64,000 bases of DNA from Uranotaenia lowii. Its lineage: Eukaryota > Arthropoda > Insecta > Diptera > Culicidae. The position numbers and the translations under genes are program-made. The stretch covers positions 138,617,433 through 138,681,432 of the forward strand of contig NC_073691.1 of the NCBI RefSeq assembly GCF_029784155.1, written 5' to 3'. Below, in pieces: positions 1-11,966 of the stretch; position 1 is the stretch's first letter, and each line of letters begins with the position of its first letter. The notes under the pieces were generated by a model. It searched no databases, was not told the DNA's origin, and saw only the letters and a list, made by a program, of their open reading frames with translations.

Positions 1-3000
1 CAGCCTTAAATATCTGCGCTTTTCAGAGGCAATTCCGTCTTTTTTCCACCGGAAGGCCAAATCAAAACAATCAGCAGCAGCAGCCTTAAATATCTGCGCT
101 TTTCAGGGGCAATTCCGTCTTATTTCCACCGGAAGGCCAGATCTTAACAATCAGCAGCAGCAGCCTTAAATATCTGCGCTTTTAACGGCAATTCCGTCTT
201 ATTTCCACCGGAAGGCCAGATCAAAACAATCAGCAGCAGCAGCCTTAAATATCTGCGCTTTTCAGTGGCAATTCCGTCTCATTTTCACCGGAAGGCCAAA
301 TCAAAACAATCAGCAGCAGCAGCCTTAAATATCTGCGCTTTTCAGGGGCAATTCCGTCTTATTTCCACCGGAAGGCCAGATGAAAACAATCAGCAGCAGC
401 AGCCTTAAATATCTGCGCTTTTCAGGGGCAATTCCGTCTTATTTCCACCGGAAGGCCAAATCAAAACAATCAGCAGCAGCAGCCTTAAATATCTGCGCTT
501 TTCAGTGGCAATTCCGTCTTTTTTCCACCGGAAGGCCAAATCAAAACAATCAGCAGCAGCAGCCTTAAATATCTGCGCTTTTCAGGGGCAATTCCGTCTT
601 ATTTCCACCGGAAGGCCAGATCTTAACAATCAGCAGCAGCAGCCTTAAATATCTGCGCTTTTAACGGCAATTCCGTCTTATTTCCACCGGAAGGCCAGAT
701 CAAAACAATCAGCAGCAGCAGCCTTAAATATCTGCGCTTTTCAGTGGCAATTCCGTCTCATTTCCACCGGAAGGCCAAATCAAAACAATCAGCAGCAGCA
801 GCCTTAAATATCTGCGCTTTTCAGGGGCAACTCCGTCTTATTTCCACCGGAAGGCCAAATCAAAACAATCAGCAGCAGCAGCCTTAAATATCTGCGCTTT
901 TCAGTGGCAATTCCGTCTTTTTTCCACCGGAAGGCCAAATCAAAACAATCAGCAGCAGCAGCCTTAAATATCTGCGCTTTTCAGGGGCAATTCCGTCTTT
1001 TTTCCACCGGAAGGCCAAATCAAAACAATTAAGTAGCAGCCTTAAATATCTGCGCTTTTCAGGGGCAATTCCGTCTTATTTCCACCGGAAGGCCAAATCA
1101 AAACAATCAGCAGCAGCAGCCTTAAATATCTGCGCTTTTCAGTGGCAATTCCGTCTTTTTTCCACCGGAAGGCCAAATCAAACAATCAGCAGCAGCAGCC
1201 TTAAATATCTGCACTTTTCAGGGGCAATTCCGTCTTATTTCCACCGGAAGGCCAAATCAAAACAATCAGCAGCAGTAGCCTTAAATATCTGCGCTTTTCA
1301 GTGGCAATTCCGTCTTATTTCCACCGGAAGGCCAAATCAAAACAATTAAGTAGCAGCCTTAAATATCTGCGCTTTTCAGGGGCAATTCCGTCTTATTTCC
1401 ACCGGAAGGCCAAATCAAAACAATCAGCAGCAGCAGCCTTAAATATCTGCGCTTTTCAGTGGCAATTCCGTCTTTTTTCCACCGGAAGGCCAAATCAAAA
1501 CAATCAGCAGCAGCAGCCTTAAATATCTGCGCTTTTCAGGGGCAATTCCGTCTTATTTCCACCGGAAGGCCAAATCAAAACAATCAGCAGCAGCAGCCTT
1601 AAATATCTGCACTTTCCAGGGGCAATTCTGTCTTATTTCCACTGGAAGGCCAAATCAAAACAATCAACAGCAGCAGCCTTAAATATCTGCGCTTTTCAGT
1701 GGCAATTCCGTCTTTTTTCCACCGGAAGGCCAAATCAAAACAATCAGCAGCAGCAGCCTTAAATATCTGCGCTTTTCAGGGGCAATTCCGTCTTATTTCC
1801 ACCGGAAGGCCAAATCAAAACAATCAGCAGCAGCAGCCTTAAATATCTGCGCTTTTCAGGGGCAATTCCGTCTTATTTCCACCGGAAGGCCAGATCTTAA
1901 CAATCAGCAGCAGCAGCCTTAAATATCTGCGCTTTTAACGGCAATTCCGTCTTATTTCCACCCAAGGCCAGATCAAAACAATCAGCAGCAGCAGCCTTAA
2001 ATATCTGCGCTTTTCAGTGGCAATTCCGTCTTATTTCCACCGGAAGGCCAAATCAAAACAATCAGCAGCAGCAGCCTTAAATATCTGCGCTTTTCAGTGG
2101 CAATTCCGTCTTATTTCCACCGGAAGGCCAAATCAAAACAATCAGCAGCAGCAGCCTTAAATATCTGCGCTTTTCAGGGGCAATTCCGTCTTATTTCCAC
2201 CGGAAGGCCAGATCAAAACAATCAGCAGCAGCAGCCTTAAATATCTGCGCTTTTCAGGGGCAACTCCGTCTTATTTCCACCGGAATGCCAAATCAAAACA
2301 ATCAGCAGCAGCAGCCTTAAATATCTGCGCTTTTCAGGGGCAATTCTGTCTTATTTCCACCGGAAGGCCAAATCAAAACAATCAGCAGCAGCAGCCTTAA
2401 ATATCTGCGCTTTTCAGGGACAATTCCGTCTTATTTCCACCGGAAGGCCAAATCAAAACAATCAGCAGCAGCAGCCTTAAATATCTGCGCTTTTCAGGGG
2501 CAATTCCGTCTTATTTCCACCGGAAGGCCAGATCTTAACAATCAGCAGCAGCAGCCTTAAATATCTGCGCTTTTCAGTGGCAATTCCGTCTTATTTCCAC
2601 CGGAAGGCCAGATCAAAACAATCAGCAGCAGCAGCCTTAAATATCTGCGCTTTTCAGGGGAAATTCCGTCTTATTTCCACCGGAAGGCCAAATCAAAACA
2701 ATCAGCAGCAGCAGCCTCAAATATCTGCGTTTTTCAGTGGCAATTCCGTCTTTTTTCCACCGGAAGGCCAGATCAAAACAATCAGCAGCAGCAGCCTTAA
2801 ATATCTGCGCTTTTCAGTGGCAATTCCGTCTTATTTCCACCGGAAGGCCAGATCAAAACAATCAGCAGCAGCAGCCTTAAATATCTGCGCTTTTCAGGGG
2901 AAATTCCGTCTTATTTCCACCGGAAGGCCAAATCAAAACAATCAGCAGCAGCAGCCTCAAATATCTGCGCTTTTCAGTGGCAATTCCGTCTTTTTTCCAC

Positions 3001-4634
3001 CGGAAGACCAGATCAAAACAATCAGCAGCAGCAGCCTTAAATATCTGCACTTTTCAGGGGCAATTCCGTCTTATTTCCACCGGAAGGCCAAATCAAAACA
3101 ATCAACAGCAGCAGCCTCAAATATCTGCGCTTTTCAGTGGCAGTTCCGTCTTTTTTCCACCGGAAGGCCAAATCAAAACAATCAGCAGCAGCAGCCTAAA
3201 ATATCTGCGCTTTTCAGGGGAAATTCCGTCTTATTTCCACCGGAAGGCCAAATCAAAACAATCAGCAGCAGCAGCCTTAAATATCTGCGCTTTTCAGGGG
3301 CAATTCCGTCTTATTTCCACCGGAAGGCCAGATCTTAACAATCAGCAGCAGCAGCCTTAAATATCTGCGCTTTTAACGGCAATTCCGTCTTATTTCCACC
3401 GGAAGGCCAGATCAAAACAATCAGCAGCAGCAGCCTTAAATATCTGCGCTTTTCAGTGGCAATTCCGTCTTTTTTCCACCGGAAGGCCAAATCAAAACAA
3501 TCAGCAGCAGCAGCCTTAAATATCTGCGCTTTTCAGGGGCAATTCCGTCTTATTTCCACCGGAATGCCAAATCAAAACAATCAGCAGCAGCAGCCTTAAA
3601 TATCTGCGCTTTTCAGGGGCAATTCCGTCTTATTTCCACCGGAAGGCCAGATCTTAACAATCAGCAGCAGCAGCCTTAAATATCTGCGCTTTTAACGGCA
3701 ATTCCGTCTTATTTTCACCGGAAGGCCAGATCAAAACAATCAGCAGCAGCAGCCTTAAATATCTGCGCTTTTCAGTGGCAATTCCGTCTTATTTCCACCG
3801 GAAGGCCAAATCAAAACAATCAGCAGCAGCAGCCTTAAATATCTGCGCTTTTCAGTGGCAATTCCGTCTTATTTCCACCGGAAGGCCAAATGAAAACAAT
3901 CAGCAGCAGCAGCCTTAAATATCTGCGCTTTTCAGGGGCAATTCCGTCTTATTTCCACCGGAAGGCCAGATCAAAACAATCAGCAGCAGCAGCCTTAAAT
4001 ATCTGCGCTTTTCAGGGGCAACTCCGTCTTATTTCCACCGGAATGCCAAATCAAAACAATCAGCAGCAGCAGCCTTAAATATCTGCGCTTTTCAGGGGCA
4101 ATTCTGTCTTATTTCCACCGGAAGGCCAAATCAAAACAATCAGCAGCAGCAGCCTTAAATATCTGCGCTTTTCAGGGACAATTCCGTCTTATTTCCACCG
4201 GAAGGCCAAATCAAAACAATCAGCAGCAGCAGCCTTAAATATCTGCGCTTTTCAGGGGCAATTCCGTCTTATTTCCACCGGAAGGCCAGATCTTAACAAT
4301 CAGCAGCAGCAGCCTAAAATATCTGCGCTTTTCAGTGGCAATTCCGTCTTATTTCCACAGAAAGGCCAGATCAAAACAATCAGCAGCAGCAGCCTTAAAT
4401 ATCTGCGCTTTTCAGGGGCAATTCCGTCTTATTTCCACCGGAAGGCCAAATCAAAACAATCAGCAGCAGCAGCCTCAAATATCTGCGCTTTTCAGTGGCA
4501 ATTCCGTCTTTTTTCCACCGGAAGGCCAAATCAAAACAATCAGCAGCAGCAGCCTTAAATATCTGCACTTTTCAGGGGCAATTCCGTCTTATTTCCACCG
4601 GAAGGCCAAATCAAAACAATCAACAGCAGCAGCC
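1..4634 (+). repeat. 80-bp minisatellite array, left block (runs off the window start)
   Basis: About 58 head-to-tail copies of an ~80-bp unit that reads CAGCAGCAGCAGCCTTAAAT, then a CTGCGCTTTTCAGG segment, AATTCCGTCTTATTTCC, ACCGGAAGGCCAAATC and AAAACAAT. Copies are mostly 95% or more alike. Recurrent variants are AGATCTTAAC in place of AAATCAAAAC, TTTTAACGGC in place of TTTTCAGGGGC (one base shorter), CAGTGG for CAGGGG, and TTTTTTCC for TTATTTCC. Because 80 is not a multiple of 3, any long reading frame cycles through three peptide registers; the 253-residue frame at 2577-3338 exists only because some units have CCTCAAAT or CCTAAAAT where others have a TAA. I treat the array as non-coding satellite DNA. 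Confidence 0.95.
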
Positions 4635-4638
4635 TTAA

Positions 4639-5242
4639 CCTTCCCATGCCGTTCGCAAAATATCCGTTTCGGGGAAATTTGAGTTGTAGTTTGATTTCGT
4701 TCTCCTGACTGTAAATGTTAACCGATTTTGATGATATTATATTCATTGTGTAGGTCATTTGTTCTTATTACTCAAAATTTTAAAATAAAGTCGATATGTA
4801 TTACCAAGTTATCAGAAACTGGTTCAGAAAGTAAAAAGTCCGAAAAATCAATTTTATTTTTAAAATGCTCATAACTTTTGACAGCTTTTATGTATTTAAG
4901 TGTTTCATTAATGTTTGAAATCGTCAAGAATCCATCTTTCCGACAGTGTATAGATATGTTGGGGTCCAATGAAAGTTTTGACCGCTATCTCAGATCTTCC
5001 GGTAGAAAAAAAATCTAACTTACAAAAACGATATCCAATTTTTGCTTTGCTTAGCTGTATTTCATTTCCCAATGAACCGATTTTCAAAACTCAAATTTCA
5101 ATTTTTTAACGTTAATTTGATCATTATTTTCATAGAACATACTTGGTCAGTCAAAATTCCAAGTTCTTCAGTATATTGGAATGAAGTTAAGAGATTTTAA
5201 ATGTGCGCTTCGGGTCATATTGACCCGAACGGCATGGGAAGG
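4639..5242. mobile_element. piggyBac-type MITE with TTAA target duplication
   Basis: A 604-bp insertion in one satellite unit. Its ends are perfect 17-bp inverted repeats, CCTTCCCATGCCGTTCG at the left and its complement at the right. It is flanked by TTAA on both sides (4635-4638 and 5243-5246), and removing the element plus one TTAA restores the satellite sequence CCTTAAATATC exactly. Just inside the right end is the short palindrome CGGGTCATATTGACCCG. TTAA duplication is the hallmark of piggyBac-superfamily transposition. No transposase frame is present, so it is non-autonomous. Confidence 0.93.
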
Positions 5243-5246
5243 TTAA

Positions 5247-6682
5247 ATATCTGCGCTTTTCAGTGGCAATTCCGTCTTTTTTCCACCGGAAGGCCAAATC
5301 AAAACAATCAGCAGCAGCAGCCTTAAATATCTGCGCTTTTCAGGGGAAATTCCGTCTTATTTCCACCGGAAGGCCAAATCAAAACAATCAGCAGCAGCAG
5401 CCTTAAATATCTGCGCTTTTCAGGGGCAATTCCGTCTTATTTCCACCGGAAGGCCAGATCTTAACAATCAGCAGCAGCAGCCTTAAATATCTGCGCTTTT
5501 AACGGCAATTCCGTCTTATTTCCACCGGAAGGCCAGATCAAAACAATCAGCAGCAGCAGCCTTAAATATCTGCGCTTTTCAGTGGCAATTCCGTCTTATT
5601 TCCACCGGAAGGCCAAATCAAAACAATCAGCAGCAGCAGCCTTAAATATCTGCGCTTTTCAGGGGCAATTCCGTCTTATTTCCACCGGAAGGCCAAATCA
5701 AAACAATCAGCAGCAGCAGCCTTAAATATCTGCGCTTTTCAGGGGCAATTCCGTCTTATTTCCACCGGAAGGCCAAATCAAAACAATCAGCAGCAGCAGC
5801 CTCAAATATCTGCGCTTTTCAGTGGCAATTCCGTCTTTTTTCCACCGGAAGGCCAAATCAAAACAATCAGCAGCAGCAGCCTTAAATATCTGCGCTTTTC
5901 AGTGGCAATTCCGTCTTATTTCCACCGGAAGGCCAAATCAAAACAATCAAGTAGCAGCCTTAAATATCTGCGCTTTTCAGGGGCAATTCAGTCTTATTTC
6001 CACCGGAAGGCCAAATCAAAACAATCAGCAACAGCAGCCTTAAATATCTGCGCTTTTCAGGGGCAATTCCGTCTTATTTCCACCGGAAGGCCAAATCAAA
6101 ACAATCAGCAGCAGCAGCCTTAAATATCTGCGCTTTTCAGGGGCAATTCCGTCTTATTTCCACCGGAAGGCCAGATCAAAACAATCAGCAGCAGCAGCCT
6201 TAAATATCTGCGCTTTTCAGGGGCAATTCCGTCTTATTTCCACCGGAAGGCCAGATAAAAACAATCAGCAGCAGCAGCCTTAAATATCTGCGCTTTTCAG
6301 TGGCAATTCCGTCTTATTTCCACCGGAAGGCCAAATCAAAACAATCAGCAGCAGCAGCCTCAAATATCTGCGCTTTTCAGTGGCAATTCCGTCTTTTTTC
6401 CACCGGAAGGCCAAATCAAAACAATCAGCAGCAGCAGCCTTAAATATCTGCGCTTTTCAGGGGCAATTCCGTCTTATTTCCACCGGAAGGCCAAATCAAA
6501 ACAATCAGCAGCAGCAGCAGCCTTAAATATCTGCACTTTTCAGGGGCAATTCCGTCTTATTTCCACCGGAAGGCCAAATCAAAACAATCAGCAGCAGCAG
6601 CCTTAAATATCTGCGCTTTTCAGGGGCAATTCCGTCTTATTTCCACCGGAAGGCCAGATCAAAACAATCAGCAGCAGCAGCC
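5247..6682 (+). repeat. 80-bp minisatellite array, right block
   Basis: About 18 further units of the same 80-bp repeat, in the same orientation as the left block and continuing the unit cut by the TTAA element. One unit near 6508 has five CAGs instead of four, and one near 5947 has lost CAGs (AATCAAGTAGCAGCC). The array ends abruptly after CAGCAGCAGCAGCC at 6682 and passes into non-repetitive sequence. Confidence 0.95.
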
Positions 6683-9600
6683 TGCATCCCTACACAATAT
6701 TCAACAAGATACGTCATTTCAAGCTTATTCGAATTTCTTTGGTGAGTTGATATGCATAAATCTCTTCTTCCATACAAATTCCTATATTAAATTGAAACGC
6801 GTTGCGCTTAATGCTTAGAGAACCGAAATGACTGCATATGATCTGTCATAGAAAATTACAGTCCGAAGAGCGTTGGGCGTTTTAGGCAGATATCCGGGCA
6901 TTCCTAAAATATTGTGATACGTAGAACATATTTGAAAATATTTACACCAAGCACTTTTTTGCTTCACATTGCAGCATCAAATCAAAATGGTTCGTTGATT
7001 TTTTCCGTTTCGCAAAGTAAATTTTCTTAAGTTTTTTTTCAGTTTTGCTTCACTGTAAACGAACCAAGCATCCATCATCTTGGAGCCAAGATTGAGTGCA
7101 AACTTTTATCGACTCAACTGAATGCAAAGGCAAAAGCTTCTTCCCAAAACATTTTTACCTACCCCCACACCAAGGCCAGCAAACGAACCGAACCGAAAGT
7201 TGCATTGCAAATGTCAAATGCCATTCCGGTTTATTATCCGACGCTAAGAGTATGTCGGTAGACTATTAATATAGTAAGTTTATTTCTACAAATGACAAAT
7301 TCAGGATAGTTAATCATTTGGGTGCTACATCCGGAGGTTCTGTACTCGAAATGTGAAATGAGCTCCCCATAGTATCGTTAGTAATCTAAGCGATTCCATG
7401 TCTTTATACATCTGACAGATGTTATTGATAGGCTGGGAAACTTCTTATGAAACTCGGTTCTGATCAGTGATTTGATATTTTGAGACATGTGTAGTTTTCG
7501 TAAGAGTTAATTAGGAACATGTATAAAAAAGTGCTTCTCGAATTGTCAAATCAAAATTTAGATTATTAAAAACTTTCAAGACACACCCTACCACGAAACG
7601 AAACACAACTATTGGAAAATTTGTAGGTAAGCAGCAGGGGCAGCATCCATTCATCGTTTCTATGGCACTGGGAAAACTTATTTTGGGAAAAGCGGATCGA
7701 CTCAGCAAACAAAATGTTATGATAATGCTTTCTTGAGAGAGTTTTTTTTACATTCTGTATCTGGTTTTTGCTTCTCCTTTACTCGACTAGATAGTTTCGA
7801 AAAAGCTACACAGCTCGTTGCATCAATAGATACCGCATATGCTGCACTTTAGCTTTGCAGAACTTCTGAGAGCTTGTAGCTTCGTCGTACCCTTCAGGAA
7901 AATAGAGATACAATTTGGCTCTAGTTCAGAATCATCCTTCTTACAGTTCTAGGTTAGTGGCTTTCGAATGTGGCAAAGATGAATCAAATGGCTGGTAACT
8001 GAATATTGGGGAACGGAAAGAATTTGGTAAACTTTAAACTTCGATCTTTAAAGATTGAACAGACAAAATTATCACCATATATAAATGTAACTGAGTGTTT
8101 CTGAGACTGAAACTAATTTTTATTCACTAGGTTGATTGATCCCTGTATAAAAACAAAAATATTTGCCCCAGATCTTCGTTTGCTGTTATGGAAAAACGTG
8201 AGGGTATATTCATTCATTTATATTCGGCTTCCCTTATTTGGAAGGCACTTAAATCACTGATCACTCTGACAGGACACTTAGAACAAAAATATAAATATAT
8301 AAATGCCCTGTAGGAAAAATGTACCTGTTAAAATCCGTTTTTCTGTAGAAAATGTTCATTTTTTTTTGAAAGCTGGGTGGCACTTTCTAACTGGGATAGT
8401 ATTTCTTCAAATCGATCGATGCGCACTCTGGAATCGATATTGTGTACTGTTGGAAAAAATATCCTACAGACGAAATCGATTGTCTAGTCAGTATGGTCAG
8501 TGGTACATATAAGTACATCACGCACCACGAGCAAATGCGCACCATCTTGAAGCCTTCTACGCATGATGAGTTAAGCGCTCGTTCAGCCATATTGAACAGA
8601 ATTGTGACAGCTGGCTGAAGTGTTTACGAAAAAGGGATACCCGGTGTTTGACATAATTATTGTAAATGAAAAAAATCTGTGTATGCCTGTGCACAAGCAA
8701 AGACCCTAAGTTTGGTATCAAAAGAAGGTTTAGCGATGAGTGTGAGCGGTGATGGGAAGCATTTAGTTGTATTTGAGATGTCAAATTTATACCGTAAAAT
8801 TTATTTACCCGATTATTAACTTGCAATGATCAGTACGCCAGAGCAACCCCTCCCTATGGTCAGATCATTCTGAAATTTAGCATGTGACTTTCGGTTTAGC
8901 TAATAATTAATTTCGATTTGGAGCGAGTGAGATTTATCATGTTAAGATTTTTCTATTCTATGATTAGTACACTGCGGTTCGTTAAATTATCTAAAAATGC
9001 AATTGTTATGGTGAAGTAACCATAACTTCTTCAATTTTCAACCCATTTTGATAAATAACCACTTGAAATCTTTGTTTTGAATTGGCACTTAAGGTCGATA
9101 GAAATTAATTTTTAAAAGGTTATCATCTAGTCTAAAACTTTTGCTGAAACAAACATTTCTCCATAAGAAAAATGCGTTTTTTATAATTTTTTCTATCATA
9201 AAGTCACTAATATCAACAATACTCTTGATCAAACACAAAAATGAAGTTCAGATGATCGATAGCAAAATTTATTCACTTTCCACATGCAAAAAAAGGGATT
9301 TCAATTTTATGTTACATGTTATGTTGTCCGAGATATTTGAATTTAAGTTCAATTACTTTTTTTAGTTCTCAATAATCTCATATTTGGAGCATATCTCAAA
9401 AAATGTTTTAACCAATTTTTTTTTTAAATTTCATTTTCGGATTCAGGTTAGTTGAAACATACATTGTTTTAATAAAAAATCAAATGAAAACGTTTGAAAA
9501 TTTAAAGTTTTTGATATATTGGTGATATCATAACGCATAAAGCACCAATTGCAGTTATTTTTGGAATTGTTCGAATTAAATTTTACATTTTTTCTGTCAA

Positions 9601-9749
9601 AAAAGTGTTTAAGAAAAAGCATAAGAGTGCTGCATACATTCAGGGTTAAAATTATTTAAGAAAATTCGGTGAATGTACGAAAAATATTTTTGCATTAACA
9701 AGGGTGGCATAGGACAATAAAATCAATCTAAAGTTTGTAGGTTATATCA
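6683..9749. other. Non-repetitive AT-rich stretch, nothing recognised
   Basis: No reading frame with gene-like composition, no terminal inverted repeats and no retroelement motif was recognised here. Small frames (for example at 8303-8512 and 9141-9365) look like chance. The sequence is consistent with intronic or intergenic DNA. Confidence 0.6.
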
Positions 9750-10675
9750 TTAACACTAGAAAGACCGCACCAGTCAAAATGACTGGTGGGACACTTTGTT
9801 TGTTGAGTATCTTTTAAATACTTCGCTTTAAAAATTGGCAAAAAAATACGACTTTTCATGAATTTTGAATCTCTACAAAACTGTGTATTTTTTATTTCAC
9901 TAGCTCTTTTAATGAGCGAGAAAAATTTCGCCATGGACACTCGGACCGTGACCAGTCAAACTGACTGGTAAAATTCTCAACCCTATAACTCAAACAAGAT
10001 ATATTTTTATCGCTTGCTTTTGGTTTCATTTGCAATTCACATTCAAGACAATATGCCCTAGTTGATTTATCGTGGGCAGAAGTGTGTCATTCGTTATAAA
10101 ATTATTGATTTTCGATGCGAAGTCATGAAGATTTGTAGAAAAAGTTCTCGGATTGACAGCTGTGTGGCGCTTCAAGCACTTGATTTCCAATTTTTTTAGT
10201 CTGTTTTGTTGCTTAACTATAATAGAATTTTCTGTCAAAATTTGGCGAAATTTCATCAAGATTTGTAAAAGTTATGTTAGATTTAATACATGCCCATTCG
10301 AGTAATCGAGTAGTTTAAAGTGATAAATATGTTTTATACTAAACTAGAATGAGTTACATAATTATAAATTGTGTACTCATTTATTCAAATTTGAAGACAT
10401 CAGCTATGAAACTGAATAATTTAAATGATATTTCAACATGAGTGGGAATATTTTTTATTTGCTGGTTATCCACCATGGGTGCACGGATTCACCGCAGTTT
10501 TTGCCCAAGTCTGTATTCACATGCATTCTTAGATTATTAGGTTCGACAAATTCCCAATGCAAGTTCACTTAAAGGTATTCCGGTACCCGTGTATATACCT
10601 GGCCAGCTGGCAACTGATTGAACATTCTTATTGAACATTCTTATAATAAGAGGAAACACATCTTACCTGTCGGCA

Positions 10676-10786
10676 ACTTATGGGGTTTGAACCCAAGAGC
10701 CGATACCGGGAATCGAACCCAGTATGCCTGGCATACCTAGACCAGACTCGCGCAAGTTTATCTGATAGACCTCATCGACGCTAAGA
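10676..10786 (-). mobile_element. tRNA-like SINE fragment
   Basis: Read on the minus strand, the segment carries a perfect RNA polymerase III B box, GGTTCGATTCC, within CTGGGTTCGATTCCCGGTAT, preceded by a GTCTGGTCTAGG stretch that could be a decayed A box. It does not fold as a complete cloverleaf, so it is more likely the head of a SINE than a tRNA gene. Confidence 0.5.
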
Positions 10787-10927
10787 TATTTCAACATGGG
10801 TGCATGGAATAGCATAGCATAGCATAGCATAGCATAGCATAGGGTGACTACACACATCTTGCATTGGCTGATACACGAGGTACAACTGATAATCAAGAGC
10901 AACGCAAGATGCCAAAATGAGTATCTG

Positions 10928-11966
10928 CACACAACCAAAAAAATCTGGAAAATTACATCACATATGATGTAAATAAAAAGAAGCATCATATATGACGGAA
11001 TTTTCAGTGCGAGTTGGATATTACACGCCTGTAAAATTATGCGACGTGTAATATGAAAGTGATGTAAATTTTAAAGCCACTGAATTTAGGAAAAATATCC
11101 TATTGGAATTTGTTTTGTTTACTTTTTTATTGATCCGATTCAATGGAGTTTTTTCATCTTTTATGACAAAAACAATCTCTTAATGATGAAATTCATTGTT
11201 TTATTTATCGACAAGCAAATTTATGGTTGTACACAATTTTTTTTAAAGTCACTTTCACTTTCTTCCTAAGTACCGAATCTATGGAGTAGCGTGGGGCCGC
11301 TTTCAGAACCGCTGCCGCTTCTTTTCGGAGATACCCGGAACCAACCATATCGACGGACTTAGAAGCTAACTGCTTCAATAAATGACTTTGGTCCACGACT
11401 TGACTGAACACTTTGTTTACATTTTTGTATTCCTGTTTTTGACAGTTTTATTTTTACATGACATTATCACGTTCAGTGTAATTTAATATTAATTTGACTT
11501 CATGTCTTTATGATATTCCGTGTCGTGTAATTTTCAGAAATTTCTTATTCAGTGTTGTGAAGAGTTTGTGTGACAAAAAAAAATTGTAAAATTACATCAT
11601 ATGTGATGTAACGAAAAAGAAGCATCATATATGATTGAGTTTTCAGTGCGAGTTGAATATTAAACGTCTGTAAACTTCGAAAGACGTGTAAAATTTGAAA
11701 ACATGTAAAATATTCAAGTCGTGTAATATTTTATTCGCACTGAAAATTCCGTCATATGTGATGCTTCTTTTTCTTTACATCATATGTGATGTAAATTTAC
11801 ATCAAATAATCGCGTTCTGTGTCAAGTAATGTTTGTGTCATTGGAATTCCGTGCTTTTAAGGATTCAAGTCTGTAAATTTACATTAATTAATCGCGTTCT
11901 ACGTCATGTAATATTAAAGGCTTTCAATTTCAGTGTTGTTAAGGATTCAGATTTTTTTTCTGTGTG
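10928..11966. mobile_element. Foldback element, CACACA...AAAAAAATCT termini
   Basis: The left end reads CACACAACCAAAAAAATCTG and the complement of the right end reads CACACAGAAAAAAAATCTG. The interior is built of inverted blocks containing near-palindromes TTACATCATATGTGATGTAA (10954-10972, 11586-11606, 11770-11790) next to AAGAAGCATCATAT and a 'TCAGTGCGAGTTG' block. The termini match those of the elements at 19281-20257 and 44487-50928. No clean target duplication was found. Confidence 0.6.
11205..11411 (-). other. Small unrecognised ORF in the core of a foldback element
   Basis: A 68-residue frame starts MFSQVVDQSHLLKQLASK and ends YNHKFACR. It is noticeably richer in GC and in Arg/Lys/Ala than the surrounding AT-rich sequence. 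Its TAA stop (11205-11207) overlaps a polyadenylation signal AATAAA on the same strand (11200-11205). No domain was recognised, and there is no signal peptide or membrane segment. It could be a captured gene fragment, the remnant of a once longer transposon protein, or chance. Position and layout resemble the ORF at 19581-19941 in a related foldback element. Confidence 0.35.

Noticed and set aside
2577..3338. 253-residue plus-strand frame in the 80-bp satellite
   Set aside because: It cycles through three peptide registers because the unit is not a multiple of 3, and it is open only where single-base variants remove TAA. No start context or domain supports a gene.
1..6682. CRISPR-like array of regular repeats
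   Set aside because: Units are contiguous with no unique spacers, there are no cas genes, and the sequence is eukaryotic.
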